From an uncultured Prevotella sp. (GTDB lineage Bacteria; Bacteroidota; Bacteroidia; Bacteroidales; Bacteroidaceae): a stretch of DNA of 40,671 nucleotides. The translations under genes were made by a program, and so were the position numbers. The DNA lies in NCBI GenBank assembly GCA_900552675.1, contig USAI01000011.1:1-40671 (forward strand). The letters run 5' to 3'. Of this stretch, positions 7,510-15,484 are shown piece after piece; within the stretch, counting starts at the first letter, position 1; the number at the start of each line of letters is the position of its first letter. The notes below the pieces were generated by a model. That model saw only the letters and a list, made by a program, of their open reading frames with translations. It had not been told where the DNA came from and made no database searches.

Positions 7510-9462
7510 ATGATTTCTATTGAAAACCTCAAAGTGGAGTTCGGCGTCAAGCCATTGTTCCACGATGTCAGCTTTGTTGTTAACGATAAAGACCGTATTG
7601 CACTGGTAGGAAAAAACGGCGCAGGAAAATCGACATTGCTAAAAATAATAGCTGGACTGCAAAAGCCCACTATGGGCAATGTAGCCATTCCTACCGACAC
7701 CACCATTGGCTATCTGCCACAGGTAATGAACCTGCAAGACGACACCACCGTACGACAGGAAACACAGAAGGCGTTTGCCGACATCGATAAGATAAAAGCA
7801 AAGGTTGACAAACTGAACGAAGAACTGGCTTCGCGCACCGACTACGAATCGGAAAGCTATATGCAGCTGGTAGAGAAATTTACCAACGAACACGACCGCT
7901 ATATGATGATGGGGGCCGAAAACTATGAGGCAGAAATAGAGCGCACGCTAACAGGTTTAGGTTTTTTAAAGACCGACTTCGACCGCCCCACCTCCGAGTT
8001 TAGTGGCGGTTGGCGTATGCGTATCGAATTGGCAAAAATATTGCTGCGTCGCCCCGATGTGCTACTGCTTGACGAGCCTACCAACCACCTGGATATTGAA
8101 AGTATTCAGTGGCTGGAACGTTTCTTGCAACAAAGCAGTAAGGCAGTAATGCTGGTGAGCCACGACCGCGCTTTCATCAACAACGTTACAAACCGCACCC
8201 TGGAAATTACTTGTGGACAGGTTACCGACTATAAGGTGAAGTATAACGAATATGTTACACTGAGGGCTGAACGCCGTGAACAACAGCTACGGGCTTACGA
8301 AAATCAGCAAAAAGAAATAGCCGACATCAAAGACTTTATTGAACGTTTCCGCTATAAACCCACAAAGGCCGTTCAGGTGCAAAGCCGTATCAAACAGTTA
8401 GAAAAGATTGTACCCATTGAAATTGATGAGGTCGACAACTCGGCTCTTCACCTCAAATTTCCCCCTTGTCTGCGAAGTGGAGACTACCCCATCATTTGCG
8501 ATGAGGTAGAGAAAAGCTATGGCAACCACACCGTTTTCTCAAACGTAAACCTCACCATTAAACGTGGCGAGAAAGTGGCGTTTGTAGGTAAGAACGGCGA
8601 GGGAAAATCAACATTGGTAAAATGTATCATGAACGAAATAGCATATAACGGCACGCTAAAGATAGCACAAAACGTGCAGATAGGCTATTTTGCGCAGAAC
8701 CAAGCACAACTACTGGATGGCGAGCTCACCGTGTTCGACACCATTGATCGCGTAGCACGTGGTGAAGTGCGCCTTCGCATCAACGATATCTTGGGCGCTT
8801 TCATGTTCGGTGGCGAGGCTTCTGAAAAGAAAGTAAAGGTGCTGAGTGGTGGTGAACGTAGCCGACTGGCCATGATACGCTTGTTGCTTGAGCCTGTGAA
8901 CCTGCTCATCCTCGACGAGCCCACTAACCACCTTGATATGCCTTCAAAAGACGTGCTGAAAGAGGCTATACGCAACTTTGATGGTACTGCTATTATTGTA
9001 AGCCACGACCGTGAATTTCTTGACGGATTGGTATCGAAGGTATATGAGTTTGGTGGAGGCAAAGTGAAAGAGCATCTTGGCGGCATTTACGACTATCTGC
9101 AGGCACACAATGCCGAAAGCATTGAGCAGGTGCAACTGTCAGCACAAACCAATAAAGCCACTGCCAACACAGCCAACACAGCCAAAGAAGAGTGTACCAC
9201 CACATCTGCCAAACAAAGCTATGCCGAACATAAGGAGCAACAAAAGCGCATCAGAAAGATTGAACGCGCTGTTGACGAAGCAGAAAAGGAGATTGAACGT
9301 TTAGAGAACAAACTAAAGGAGATGGACGAGAAACTCTGTCAGCCTGAACATGCTACCGACATGGCTCTCATCAACGAATATACTGAAACAAAAGCGGCCC
9401 TTGATAAAATGGTAGATCAATGGGAAACACTGTCAGAAGAATTAGAAGAAGCGAAAAGCTAA
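7510..9462 (+). CDS. ABC-F ATPase (ribosome-associated)
   Basis: A 650-aa protein with two fused ABC ATPase domains and no membrane segments, the hallmark of ABC-F translation factors. Domain 1 has Walker A GKNGAGKS (34-41), signature FSGGW and Walker B LLLDEPTNHLD. Between the domains lies the helical linker, ending around FRYKPTKAVQVQSRIKQLEK. Domain 2 has Walker A GKNGEGKS (360-367), signature LSGGE and a second LILDEPTNHLD. The C-terminal 100 residues, from an Ala/Thr-rich spacer (about 545-565), form a charged coiled coil as in Uup and YheS. Both active sites look intact. The family binds the ribosomal E site and helps stalled or early elongating ribosomes; whether this one is Uup-like, YheS-like or a resistance factor cannot be decided by eye. 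It is the last gene of its unit; AT-rich direct repeats follow the stop. Confidence 0.93.
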   Translation: MISIENLKVEFGVKPLFHDVSFVVNDKDRIALVGKNGAGKSTLLKIIAGLQKPTMGNVAIPTDTTIGYLPQVMNLQDDTTVRQETQKAFADIDKIKAKVDKLNEELASRTDYESESYMQLVEKFTNEHDRYMMMGAENYEAEIERTLTGLGFLKTDFDRPTSEFSGGWRMRIELAKILLRRPDVLLLDEPTNHLDIESIQWLERFLQQSSKAVMLVSHDRAFINNVTNRTLEITCGQVTDYKVKYNEYVTLRAERREQQLRAYENQQKEIADIKDFIERFRYKPTKAVQVQSRIKQLEKIVPIEIDEVDNSALHLKFPPCLRSGDYPIICDEVEKSYGNHTVFSNVNLTIKRGEKVAFVGKNGEGKSTLVKCIMNEIAYNGTLKIAQNVQIGYFAQNQAQLLDGELTVFDTIDRVARGEVRLRINDILGAFMFGGEASEKKVKVLSGGERSRLAMIRLLLEPVNLLILDEPTNHLDMPSKDVLKEAIRNFDGTAIIVSHDREFLDGLVSKVYEFGGGKVKEHLGGIYDYLQAHNAESIEQVQLSAQTNKATANTANTAKEECTTTSAKQSYAEHKEQQKRIRKIERAVDEAEKEIERLENKLKEMDEKLCQPEHATDMALINEYTETKAALDKMVDQWETLSEELEEAKS

Positions 9463-9466
9463 TTCG

Positions 9467-9526
9467 TAATTTGCAATTCGTAATACATAATTCGTAAATC
9501 ATAATTTGCAATTCGTAATACATAAT
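9467..9526. repeat. 25-bp direct repeat, 35-bp spacing
   Basis: The 25 bp at 9467-9491 recur identically at 9502-9526. The sequence is built from AATTCGTAAT words (also at 9461 and 9491) and starts 5 nt after the ABC-F stop codon. It lies in the short gap before trmO. Confidence 0.85.
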
Positions 9527-9604
9527 GGGCTGCGCTTTATACTTCATTCATCATTCGAAATGAGCACAGCCTATTAGAAAATACTCAATAAAACGAAACT
9601 CATC

Positions 9605-10294
9605 ATGGAGATAACGCCTATCGCCTATTTCAAGTCGCCCTTGAAAACAAAGTTCGGATTGCCCAAGCAAAGCGGACTGGCCCAATCGTTGCAAGGAAAA
9701 ATAGTGTTTACGCCCGAGTGGCGCGATGCCGAAGCCTTGCGTGGAATGGAGGGCTTTGATTATCTCTGGCTGATATGGGCGTTTTCGGCCAATAAACACA
9801 AGGCCACAGGTACAACCGTACGTCCGCCAGTGTTAGGCGGCAATACACGTATGGGCTTGTGGGCTACGCGTTCGCCATACCGACCCAATAATATCGGGTT
9901 GTCGGCCGTGAAGATTGAGCAGATAGAGTATGACAGTGCAGAAGGACCTGTTATTCATGTTAGCGGAGCCGACCTAATGGACAGCACCCCTATCTTCGAC
10001 ATTAAGCCCTACGTGCCCTATGCCGATGCCTTTCCAGATGCTCGGAGTGGCTTTACTGGTCTTGACAAAATAAAGACCTTACAGGTTGACATACCACAAG
10101 AGGTAGAACAACAGTTAGGTTCGTCCCTTACCACCACATTAAAAGAAGTGCTGGCCCTTGACCCACGCCCACAATATCATCACGATGCAGAGCGTGTATA
10201 TGGAATGGTCTTTGAAACCTTCGACATTCATTTTAAGGTAGATAACGATAAGGTGCGGGTTATTTCAGCCGCTGCATCAACATCAAATCGTTAA
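9605..10294 (+). CDS. trmO: tRNA-Thr (m6t6A37) N6-methyltransferase, TrmO
   Basis: Methylates t6A37 next to the anticodon of tRNA-Thr(GGU) using S-adenosylmethionine. The 229-aa protein has the TrmO/YaeB beta-barrel hallmarks: EWRDAEALRGMEGFDYLWLIW, RPPVLGGN, LWATRSPYRPNNIGLS and DLMDSTPIFDIKPYVPY, followed by the small C-terminal domain. It is cytoplasmic. It follows the ABC-F gene by about 140 nt that hold direct repeats and no clear promoter box. Its last 35 bp overlap the 3' end of the opposing glycosyltransferase gene, so no terminator can lie between the two; transcripts from both sides must be antisense at the end. Confidence 0.93.
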   Translation: MEITPIAYFKSPLKTKFGLPKQSGLAQSLQGKIVFTPEWRDAEALRGMEGFDYLWLIWAFSANKHKATGTTVRPPVLGGNTRMGLWATRSPYRPNNIGLSAVKIEQIEYDSAEGPVIHVSGADLMDSTPIFDIKPYVPYADAFPDARSGFTGLDKIKTLQVDIPQEVEQQLGSSLTTTLKEVLALDPRPQYHHDAERVYGMVFETFDIHFKVDNDKVRVISAAASTSNR

Positions 10295-11753
10295 CCTTGT
10301 CTACCTTTACCACACGGTAACGACGCATAAGGATATCGCGCACAGCACAATGGTCGATGTCTGACACCATCACCCATTCGGCCATTGTTTCTTCATAATC
10401 GTTTCTCACCTTTTCACGCAACGAAGCACCATTCTCTATAGCCCAGTCTTGACAAACAAAGAAACGACAAGCGGGCAATTTCTGATTATAGATATATACT
10501 GAAGGCATACAATTATATGCTACCATCGTGGCGTTATTTGGGATGAGAGCCGCCATTTGTCGTTGCGCTTCTTGCAAAGGCAACCCTTCTTGTCCGTAAG
10601 AACGAAACACTCGCACATAGTTGGCAAAACCTCCTAAAACTACTAATACGATGCTGGCCAACGCACATCGACGTATGGTTCGACCTGTTTCTTTTTCTGC
10701 ACCATTATTCATTGCTTTATCCATCAACTGCAGCACGGGAACAAACAGCACAGGAAGATAAGAAATAACATAGTTGGCATTAGCATAACTCTTAGACAAC
10801 CATACTAATACAGGCAAAGTAATGGCCAGCCACACCCACAGTATAGCCTTGCCTTTACGTTCTACTACAATCTCTGCCAGCACCCAGATAGGAACCGCCA
10901 AAAGACAGATAAAATAAAACAACATATAAACAACAGGAACACCTATCTGCTCAAAGACTACGGGATGTGAGTGTAAGGCATACTCAAGATTATAAGAAAA
11001 CATAGCATACCACATCTCAGCGAAAACATCATTACTGTAAAAATATAGAGCAAACGGCAAAAAGCAACAAGCAAAACCAAGGAGAAAGGCAATGGCATTG
11101 TTTAACAGATTTTGCCAACGACGATGCCACACCAACACAAGGACAATCACCATTATAGAGGTGCTGAGCACCATAGCATTGGTGAGACGTGATAACAAAC
11201 AAGCCGCAAAAAACAAACCATAAAAAAAGGCATAACGAGCAGGATGCGACACCACCCCATCCTGTTGCAGAGCCACACTCCACCTATAGGTACAAAACAC
11301 GGTGAGCACCGACAGTGCCAACGTATAATCGCCTACCTGATTTCCACCACTACTAATAATAATGTATGCAGCCGAAAACAGAAGTACACACACCATCGTT
11401 TTTGCCACAGTAGTAACACGACGCAAACAGAGCCATGCTGCCCACAAAACTAATAAAAAATTGATGCACTGCAACCAAAATACGCCTCTAATATTGGGCT
11501 CGATACAATAGCCAAGCATATTGGCCAAAAAGATAATGGGACCTTTGCTGTCCCACGCTGTGAGATAAGGCAAATGTCCGTCATGCCACGCACGACCTAT
11601 CACATAAAAGATGGATTGGTCAAAGTCGTAATTGTCAGAATACAGCGGAGAACTCCAACGTGCAAATAAGAATTGAACCAGAAAAGCCAAAACTGGCAAC
11701 AACAACAACACAATTATATATTCTGCTGACTTACGCAACGATTGTAGGGTCAT
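10260..11753 (-). CDS. GT-C fold membrane glycosyltransferase (GT39/PMT-like)
   Basis: Integral membrane protein of 497 aa with roughly ten to twelve hydrophobic helices. The first large outside loop carries two acidic residues close together (YSDNYDFD), followed by GHLPYLTAWDSKGP. This pattern (acidic pair, then DxKGP before the next helix) is typical of polyprenyl-phosphate-sugar-dependent glycosyltransferases of the PMT/ArnT type. The C-terminal 110 residues form a soluble domain (from about LPLQEAQRQMAALIP). Donor and acceptor are unknown; surface polysaccharide or protein O-glycosylation are both possible. It lies downstream of hisS, separated by a hisS terminator. A few alternative starts are possible near the N-terminus, but MTLQSLRKS directly before helix 1 fits best. 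Confidence 0.8.
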   Translation of the reverse strand: MTLQSLRKSAEYIIVLLLLPVLAFLVQFLFARWSSPLYSDNYDFDQSIFYVIGRAWHDGHLPYLTAWDSKGPIIFLANMLGYCIEPNIRGVFWLQCINFLLVLWAAWLCLRRVTTVAKTMVCVLLFSAAYIIISSGGNQVGDYTLALSVLTVFCTYRWSVALQQDGVVSHPARYAFFYGLFFAACLLSRLTNAMVLSTSIMVIVLVLVWHRRWQNLLNNAIAFLLGFACCFLPFALYFYSNDVFAEMWYAMFSYNLEYALHSHPVVFEQIGVPVVYMLFYFICLLAVPIWVLAEIVVERKGKAILWVWLAITLPVLVWLSKSYANANYVISYLPVLFVPVLQLMDKAMNNGAEKETGRTIRRCALASIVLVVLGGFANYVRVFRSYGQEGLPLQEAQRQMAALIPNNATMVAYNCMPSVYIYNQKLPACRFFVCQDWAIENGASLREKVRNDYEETMAEWVMVSDIDHCAVRDILMRRYRVVKVDKVNDLMLMQRLK

Positions 11754-11798
11754 AGTTTACAGTGATTTATTATTCAAATAAGTGGTGTACGTGTTATG

Positions 11799-11841
11799 AA
11801 AAAAAGAAGTGTACCTAAACTATTATTGCCAAGTACACTTC
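11799..11841 (-). terminator. Terminator of hisS
   Basis: GAAGTGTAC (11806-11814) and GTACACTTC (11833-11841) form a 9-bp stem. Read on the minus strand the stem is followed by a TTTTTTT run, 27 nt after the hisS stop. It should reduce read-through into the glycosyltransferase gene. Confidence 0.75.
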
Positions 11842-11867
11842 CTTTCTATTTATCATTCAATATTTTA

Positions 11868-13223
11868 TTACTTCACGATGGCAATCAGTTCCTCGGTTGT
11901 TACCAATTTCTGCTCGCCAGTTTCCATATTTTTAAGCGTAACCTTGTTTTCAGCCATCTCATTGTCGCCAGCCAAGACAACAAAGGGGATGGCTTTAGCA
12001 TTGGCATAGCCCATCTGTTTCTTCATCTTAGCCTTGTCAGGATACATCTCTGTATTGATGCCAGCTGCACGACAAGCCTTCACAACGGGAAGGCAATAGG
12101 CTGTTTCTTTCTCGCCAAAATTGATGAAGAGCAAACGTGTGCCGTTAACTGCCTCCTTTGGATAAAGGTCAAGACCATTAAGAACATCGTAGATACGATC
12201 GGCACCAAACGAAATGCCCACGCCACTCAAACCAGGCATGCCAAAAATGCCCGTCAGGTTATCATAGCGGCCACCACCCGTAATGCTACCAATAGCATAA
12301 TCTAATGCTTTAACCTCAAAAATAGCACCTGTATAATAGTTAAGGCCACGAGCCAAGGTGAGGTCAAACTCAATCTCATTATCAAGTGTGTCTTTCAGTA
12401 TATCAAGGATGAAGCGTGTTTCTTCAACACCCTTCATACCAATTTCTGAACCTGCCAGCACATCGCTCATGGTTTTCAGTTTGTCGTCGTTGCTTCCGCT
12501 CATAGCAATGATGGGTTGAAGCTTCTCTATTGCTTCATCGCTAATACCATCGGCACGCAGCTCGGCGTTTACGCTCTCCAAACCAATCTTGTCAAGTTTG
12601 TCAATAGCAACCGTAATATCAACAATCTTCTCTGGCTCGCCTATTACCTCGGCAATGCCCGACAATATCTTGCGATTGTTAATCTTTATCTGCACTCGAA
12701 CGCCCAAACGTGTGAAGACTGTGTCGACAATCTGCATGAGTTCTACCTCATTAAGCAACGAGTCGCTACCCACTACGTCGGCATCGCACTGATAAAACTC
12801 GCGATAACGACCCTTTTGTGGACGATCGGCACGCCATACGGGCTGTATCTGATATCGTTTAAAAGGCAGCTGCAACTCTTCGCGATGCATCACTACGTAG
12901 CGCGCAAAGGGCACGGTAAGATCATAGCGCAAGCCTTTTTCACAAATGCGTGACGACAGACGCAACGAGTTGCGCTCCTGCAATTCCTCGTCAGACAGTT
13001 TGCTCATATAGTCGCCCGAGTTCAACACACGGAACAAGAGTTTGTCGCCTTCCTCGCCATACTTGCCCATCAGGGTTTGCAACGACTCCATAGCCGGCGT
13101 TTCAATCTGCTGAAAGCCATACAAGGCATACACTTCTTTAATAGTATTGAAGATATAGTTACGCTTTGCCATCTCTACGGGCGAGAAGTCGCGCGTGCCT
13201 TTGGGTATTCCTGGTTTATTCAT
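11868..13223 (-). CDS. hisS: Histidyl-tRNA synthetase
   Basis: Charges tRNA-His with histidine at the cost of ATP. The 451-aa class II synthetase shows the start PKGTRDFSP, motif 2 (YQIQPVWRADRPQKGRYREF followed by QCDADVVG), the histidine-binding segment GLNYYTGAIFE, GGGRYDNLTG and motif 3 (GVGISFGADRIYDVL), then the C-terminal anticodon-binding domain. Length and order are typical. It is cytoplasmic. It follows purA by 159 nt that contain a 10-bp inverted repeat just before the start codon; no perfect TAnnTTTG box is seen there. A T-run terminator follows the stop. Confidence 0.97.
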   Translation of the reverse strand: MNKPGIPKGTRDFSPVEMAKRNYIFNTIKEVYALYGFQQIETPAMESLQTLMGKYGEEGDKLLFRVLNSGDYMSKLSDEELQERNSLRLSSRICEKGLRYDLTVPFARYVVMHREELQLPFKRYQIQPVWRADRPQKGRYREFYQCDADVVGSDSLLNEVELMQIVDTVFTRLGVRVQIKINNRKILSGIAEVIGEPEKIVDITVAIDKLDKIGLESVNAELRADGISDEAIEKLQPIIAMSGSNDDKLKTMSDVLAGSEIGMKGVEETRFILDILKDTLDNEIEFDLTLARGLNYYTGAIFEVKALDYAIGSITGGGRYDNLTGIFGMPGLSGVGISFGADRIYDVLNGLDLYPKEAVNGTRLLFINFGEKETAYCLPVVKACRAAGINTEMYPDKAKMKKQMGYANAKAIPFVVLAGDNEMAENKVTLKNMETGEQKLVTTEELIAIVK

Positions 13224-13248
13224 TTTTATATAGTTGGTGTTTTAACAA

Positions 13249-13294
13249 CTTTCGCAAGACATAACACGAATTGAATGGTCATGCCTTGCGAAAG
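13249..13294 (-). promoter_or_regulatory. Inverted repeat in the hisS leader
   Basis: CTTTCGCAAG (13249-13258) and CTTGCGAAAG (13285-13294) are perfect 10-bp complements with a 26-nt loop, starting 26 nt upstream of the hisS ATG. No T-run follows, so it is not a normal terminator. It could be a leader hairpin or an operator. Confidence 0.55.
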
Positions 13295-13382
13295 GATAAG
13301 ATAATAATGTGACATGCAAGCTCTACAAATTATAGAAACAATCAATCAGTAAAGCCCTCAACATTATTATATGCTTACAATA

Positions 13383-14657
13383 TTATTTTCTTACAATGGT
13401 TTGTTCACGATCAGGACCAATTGAGATGATCTTGATAGGTGTTTCAAGTTCAGCCTCCAAGAACTCGATATAGTCGTTAAACTCTTGTGGGAACTGATCT
13501 TCACTTGTAAACTTAGTCATATCGGTCTTCCATCCCGGTATCTCCTTGTATACAGGCTCAATACCCTCTTCAATGTTGTAGGGGAAGTAATCAAACTCTT
13601 CACCATTCTTGCGATAAGCCACGCAAGCCTTGATATTATCGAAGCTGTCAAGCACATCGCTCTTCATCATGATGAGCTGGGTTACACCGTTTACCATGAT
13701 AGCATAACGCAATGCTACGAGGTCAATCCATCCGCAACGACGCTCACGACCTGTAACAGCACCATACTCGTGACCCAACTGACGAATTTCAGCACCCGTC
13801 TCGTCGAACAATTCTGTGGGGAACGGACCTGAACCTACGCGTGTGCAGTATGCCTTCATGATGCCATATACCTCGCCAATCTTGTTCGGACCGATGCCCA
13901 AACCAGTACATGCACCAGCGCAGATAGTGTTTGATGAGGTAACAAAAGGATAACTACCAAAGTCGACATCAAGCATTGTACCCTGAGCGCCTTCGCAAAG
14001 AATGTTCTTACCTTCGCGCAACAGGTTGTTTACTTCGTGCTCGCTATCAACTATCTTGAAGCGACGCATATACTCGATACCTTCCATCCAGCGCTTTTCA
14101 TCCTCAGTGATATCATAATCTGTAAAGTTGAGAGCCTCCAACATGGCAATGTGACGAGCCTTATGAGCCGCATACTTCTGTTCAAAGTTTTCAAAGATAT
14201 CACCAACACGCAAGCCGTTACGCGACACCTTATCGGTATAGGTCGGGCCAATGCCTTTTCCAGTGGTGCCTACTTTGCTCTTTCCTTTAGCGGCTTCAAG
14301 CGCACGATCAAGCACACGGTGCGTAGGCATAATGAGATGAGCCTTCTTTGAAATGTGCAGTCTGGTTGTTAAATCATGTCCGCTCTTTTCCAGTTCTTTG
14401 GCTTCAGCCATGAACAAGTCGGGAGCCAGGACAACACCATTGCCGATGATATTCACCTTTCCACCCTGGAAAATGCCAGAGGGGATACTGCGCAATACAT
14501 ACTTTTGGCCTTCAAACTCGAGGGTGTGTCCTGCATTAGGGCCGCCTTGAAAACGAGCCACTACATCATAGTTTGGTGTCAATACATCGACAACTTTACC
14601 CTTTCCTTCATCGCCCCACTGGAGTCCCAGCAAGACATCTACTTTACCTGTATTCAT
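13383..14657 (-). CDS. purA: Adenylosuccinate synthetase
   Basis: Joins IMP and aspartate with GTP to adenylosuccinate, the first step from IMP to AMP. The 424-aa protein has the P-loop GDEGKGK (15-21), PNAGHT, GIFQGGKVNIIGNG, GTTGKGIGPTYTDK, the GAQGTMLDVDFGSYPFVTSS region, and the GTP-binding TGRERRCGWIDLVALRYA segment. The final REQTIVRK stretch is normal for the family. It is cytoplasmic and monofunctional. It is preceded by its own probable promoter (14782-14789) and a folded leader of about 120 nt. hisS follows on the same strand. Confidence 0.97.
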   Translation of the reverse strand: MNTGKVDVLLGLQWGDEGKGKVVDVLTPNYDVVARFQGGPNAGHTLEFEGQKYVLRSIPSGIFQGGKVNIIGNGVVLAPDLFMAEAKELEKSGHDLTTRLHISKKAHLIMPTHRVLDRALEAAKGKSKVGTTGKGIGPTYTDKVSRNGLRVGDIFENFEQKYAAHKARHIAMLEALNFTDYDITEDEKRWMEGIEYMRRFKIVDSEHEVNNLLREGKNILCEGAQGTMLDVDFGSYPFVTSSNTICAGACTGLGIGPNKIGEVYGIMKAYCTRVGSGPFPTELFDETGAEIRQLGHEYGAVTGRERRCGWIDLVALRYAIMVNGVTQLIMMKSDVLDSFDNIKACVAYRKNGEEFDYFPYNIEEGIEPVYKEIPGWKTDMTKFTSEDQFPQEFNDYIEFLEAELETPIKIISIGPDREQTIVRK

Positions 14658-14668
14658 TTATCTATAAG

Positions 14669-14715
14669 TATTGAGGCGTGATGTTAAGAAAACACGCGCA
14701 TGTTTTTACTCAATA
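14669..14715 (-). promoter_or_regulatory. Structured leader next to the purA start
   Basis: TATTGAG (14669-14675) pairs with CTCAATA (14709-14715) and GCGTG (14676-14680) with CACGC (14693-14697). An alternative 18-bp imperfect palindrome (14689-14706, arms AAAACAC/ATGTTTT) overlaps it. The structure lies 11 nt upstream of the purA ATG and could influence translation. It does not match a known purine riboswitch by eye. Confidence 0.45.
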
Positions 14716-14781
14716 TATCTGTTGTCAAAGATGATAAGCTCTCTCCAACGTTGGCAGAAAGCACCTTCGTCCAACACAGCA

Positions 14782-14789
14782 CAAAGTTA
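14782..14789 (-). promoter_or_regulatory. Probable -7 box of purA
   Basis: Read on the minus strand the sequence is TAACTTTG, a perfect TAnnTTTG. The -33 position is not a good TTTG. Transcription would start near 14776, giving a leader of about 120 nt. Confidence 0.5.
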
Positions 14790-14822
14790 CTACTTTTTAT
14801 TAAGATTTTCCCTTAATGGCTA

Positions 14823-15458
14823 TCAAAAAATATCTATTTTATGCTTTTTAAGGTTCTCTTGCAACAAAAGGAACGCTGGCTGACCGCTATCAACGCATCG
14901 GAGCACACAATTTAGTGCTGCATGACGCAAGGCAACATCCTCGCCAGAAAAGGCTTCTATCACCTTATCCGACAAGCTGTTTACCAGCGCTTCATCGGCC
15001 ACAAAACCTTTGATAACCAATCGTGAAAGAAGCTGAAAGAGGCACAACAACTGAACACCTTCAGCTATGGGCAACAATGTTGCAACCAGTTGTGCTGCGA
15101 ATGGCAACTTTTGCAAGAGATGAAAAGCCAACATTTCAGCCATTTCTTGATTGGCACAATCGGCCATCCATTGCTTTGCCGTTGTCTCGTCACAAGCATC
15201 AGCCGGCATCAGCATCATGGCTAACAACTTACATTCACGCACATCGCTCTGCCACAAAGCTGTAGCCAAAGCGGCACTGGGCTCATAACGCGATGCCATG
15301 TCGCGCAAACGTGGCAAAGGTATACCCCAATTAATTTTATAGGCGAGCCCTTTGTCGCGCATCGATTGCGATGCCACGCCATTCATAAACAACCTGAACG
15401 ACTGCTTTATTTCTTTCACCAGGCTGTTCACATCAACAGCTGTATTTTCGTTATGCAT
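14823..15458 (-). CDS. AlkD-like DNA alkylation repair protein (HEAT repeats)
   Basis: A 211-aa all-helical protein resembling the DNA_alkylation (AlkD/AlkC) family, which uses HEAT-like repeats to hold damaged DNA and excise alkylated bases. Recognisable segments are the N-terminal NGVASQSMRDKGLAYKINWG with GIPLPRLRDMA after it, then LATALWQSDVRECKLLAMML, which corresponds to the family W-x-S-x-x-RE-x-KLLA helix. I cannot identify all catalytic residues of AlkD (Trp, Asp, Arg) with certainty, so glycosylase activity is inferred; it could be a binding-only relative. It lies 26 nt after the dipeptidyl peptidase gene and ends shortly before the purA promoter, so it is probably the last gene of the long dnaN-recN transcription unit. 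Confidence 0.7.
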   Translation of the reverse strand: MHNENTAVDVNSLVKEIKQSFRLFMNGVASQSMRDKGLAYKINWGIPLPRLRDMASRYEPSAALATALWQSDVRECKLLAMMLMPADACDETTAKQWMADCANQEMAEMLAFHLLQKLPFAAQLVATLLPIAEGVQLLCLFQLLSRLVIKGFVADEALVNSLSDKVIEAFSGEDVALRHAALNCVLRCVDSGQPAFLLLQENLKKHKIDIF

Positions 15459-15484
15459 AGTTTTTCTTTTATAAAAAGTGATGA

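Noticed and set aside
14669..14715. Purine riboswitch before purA
   Set aside because: The conserved junction bases of known purine aptamers were not seen; only generic stem pairing is present.
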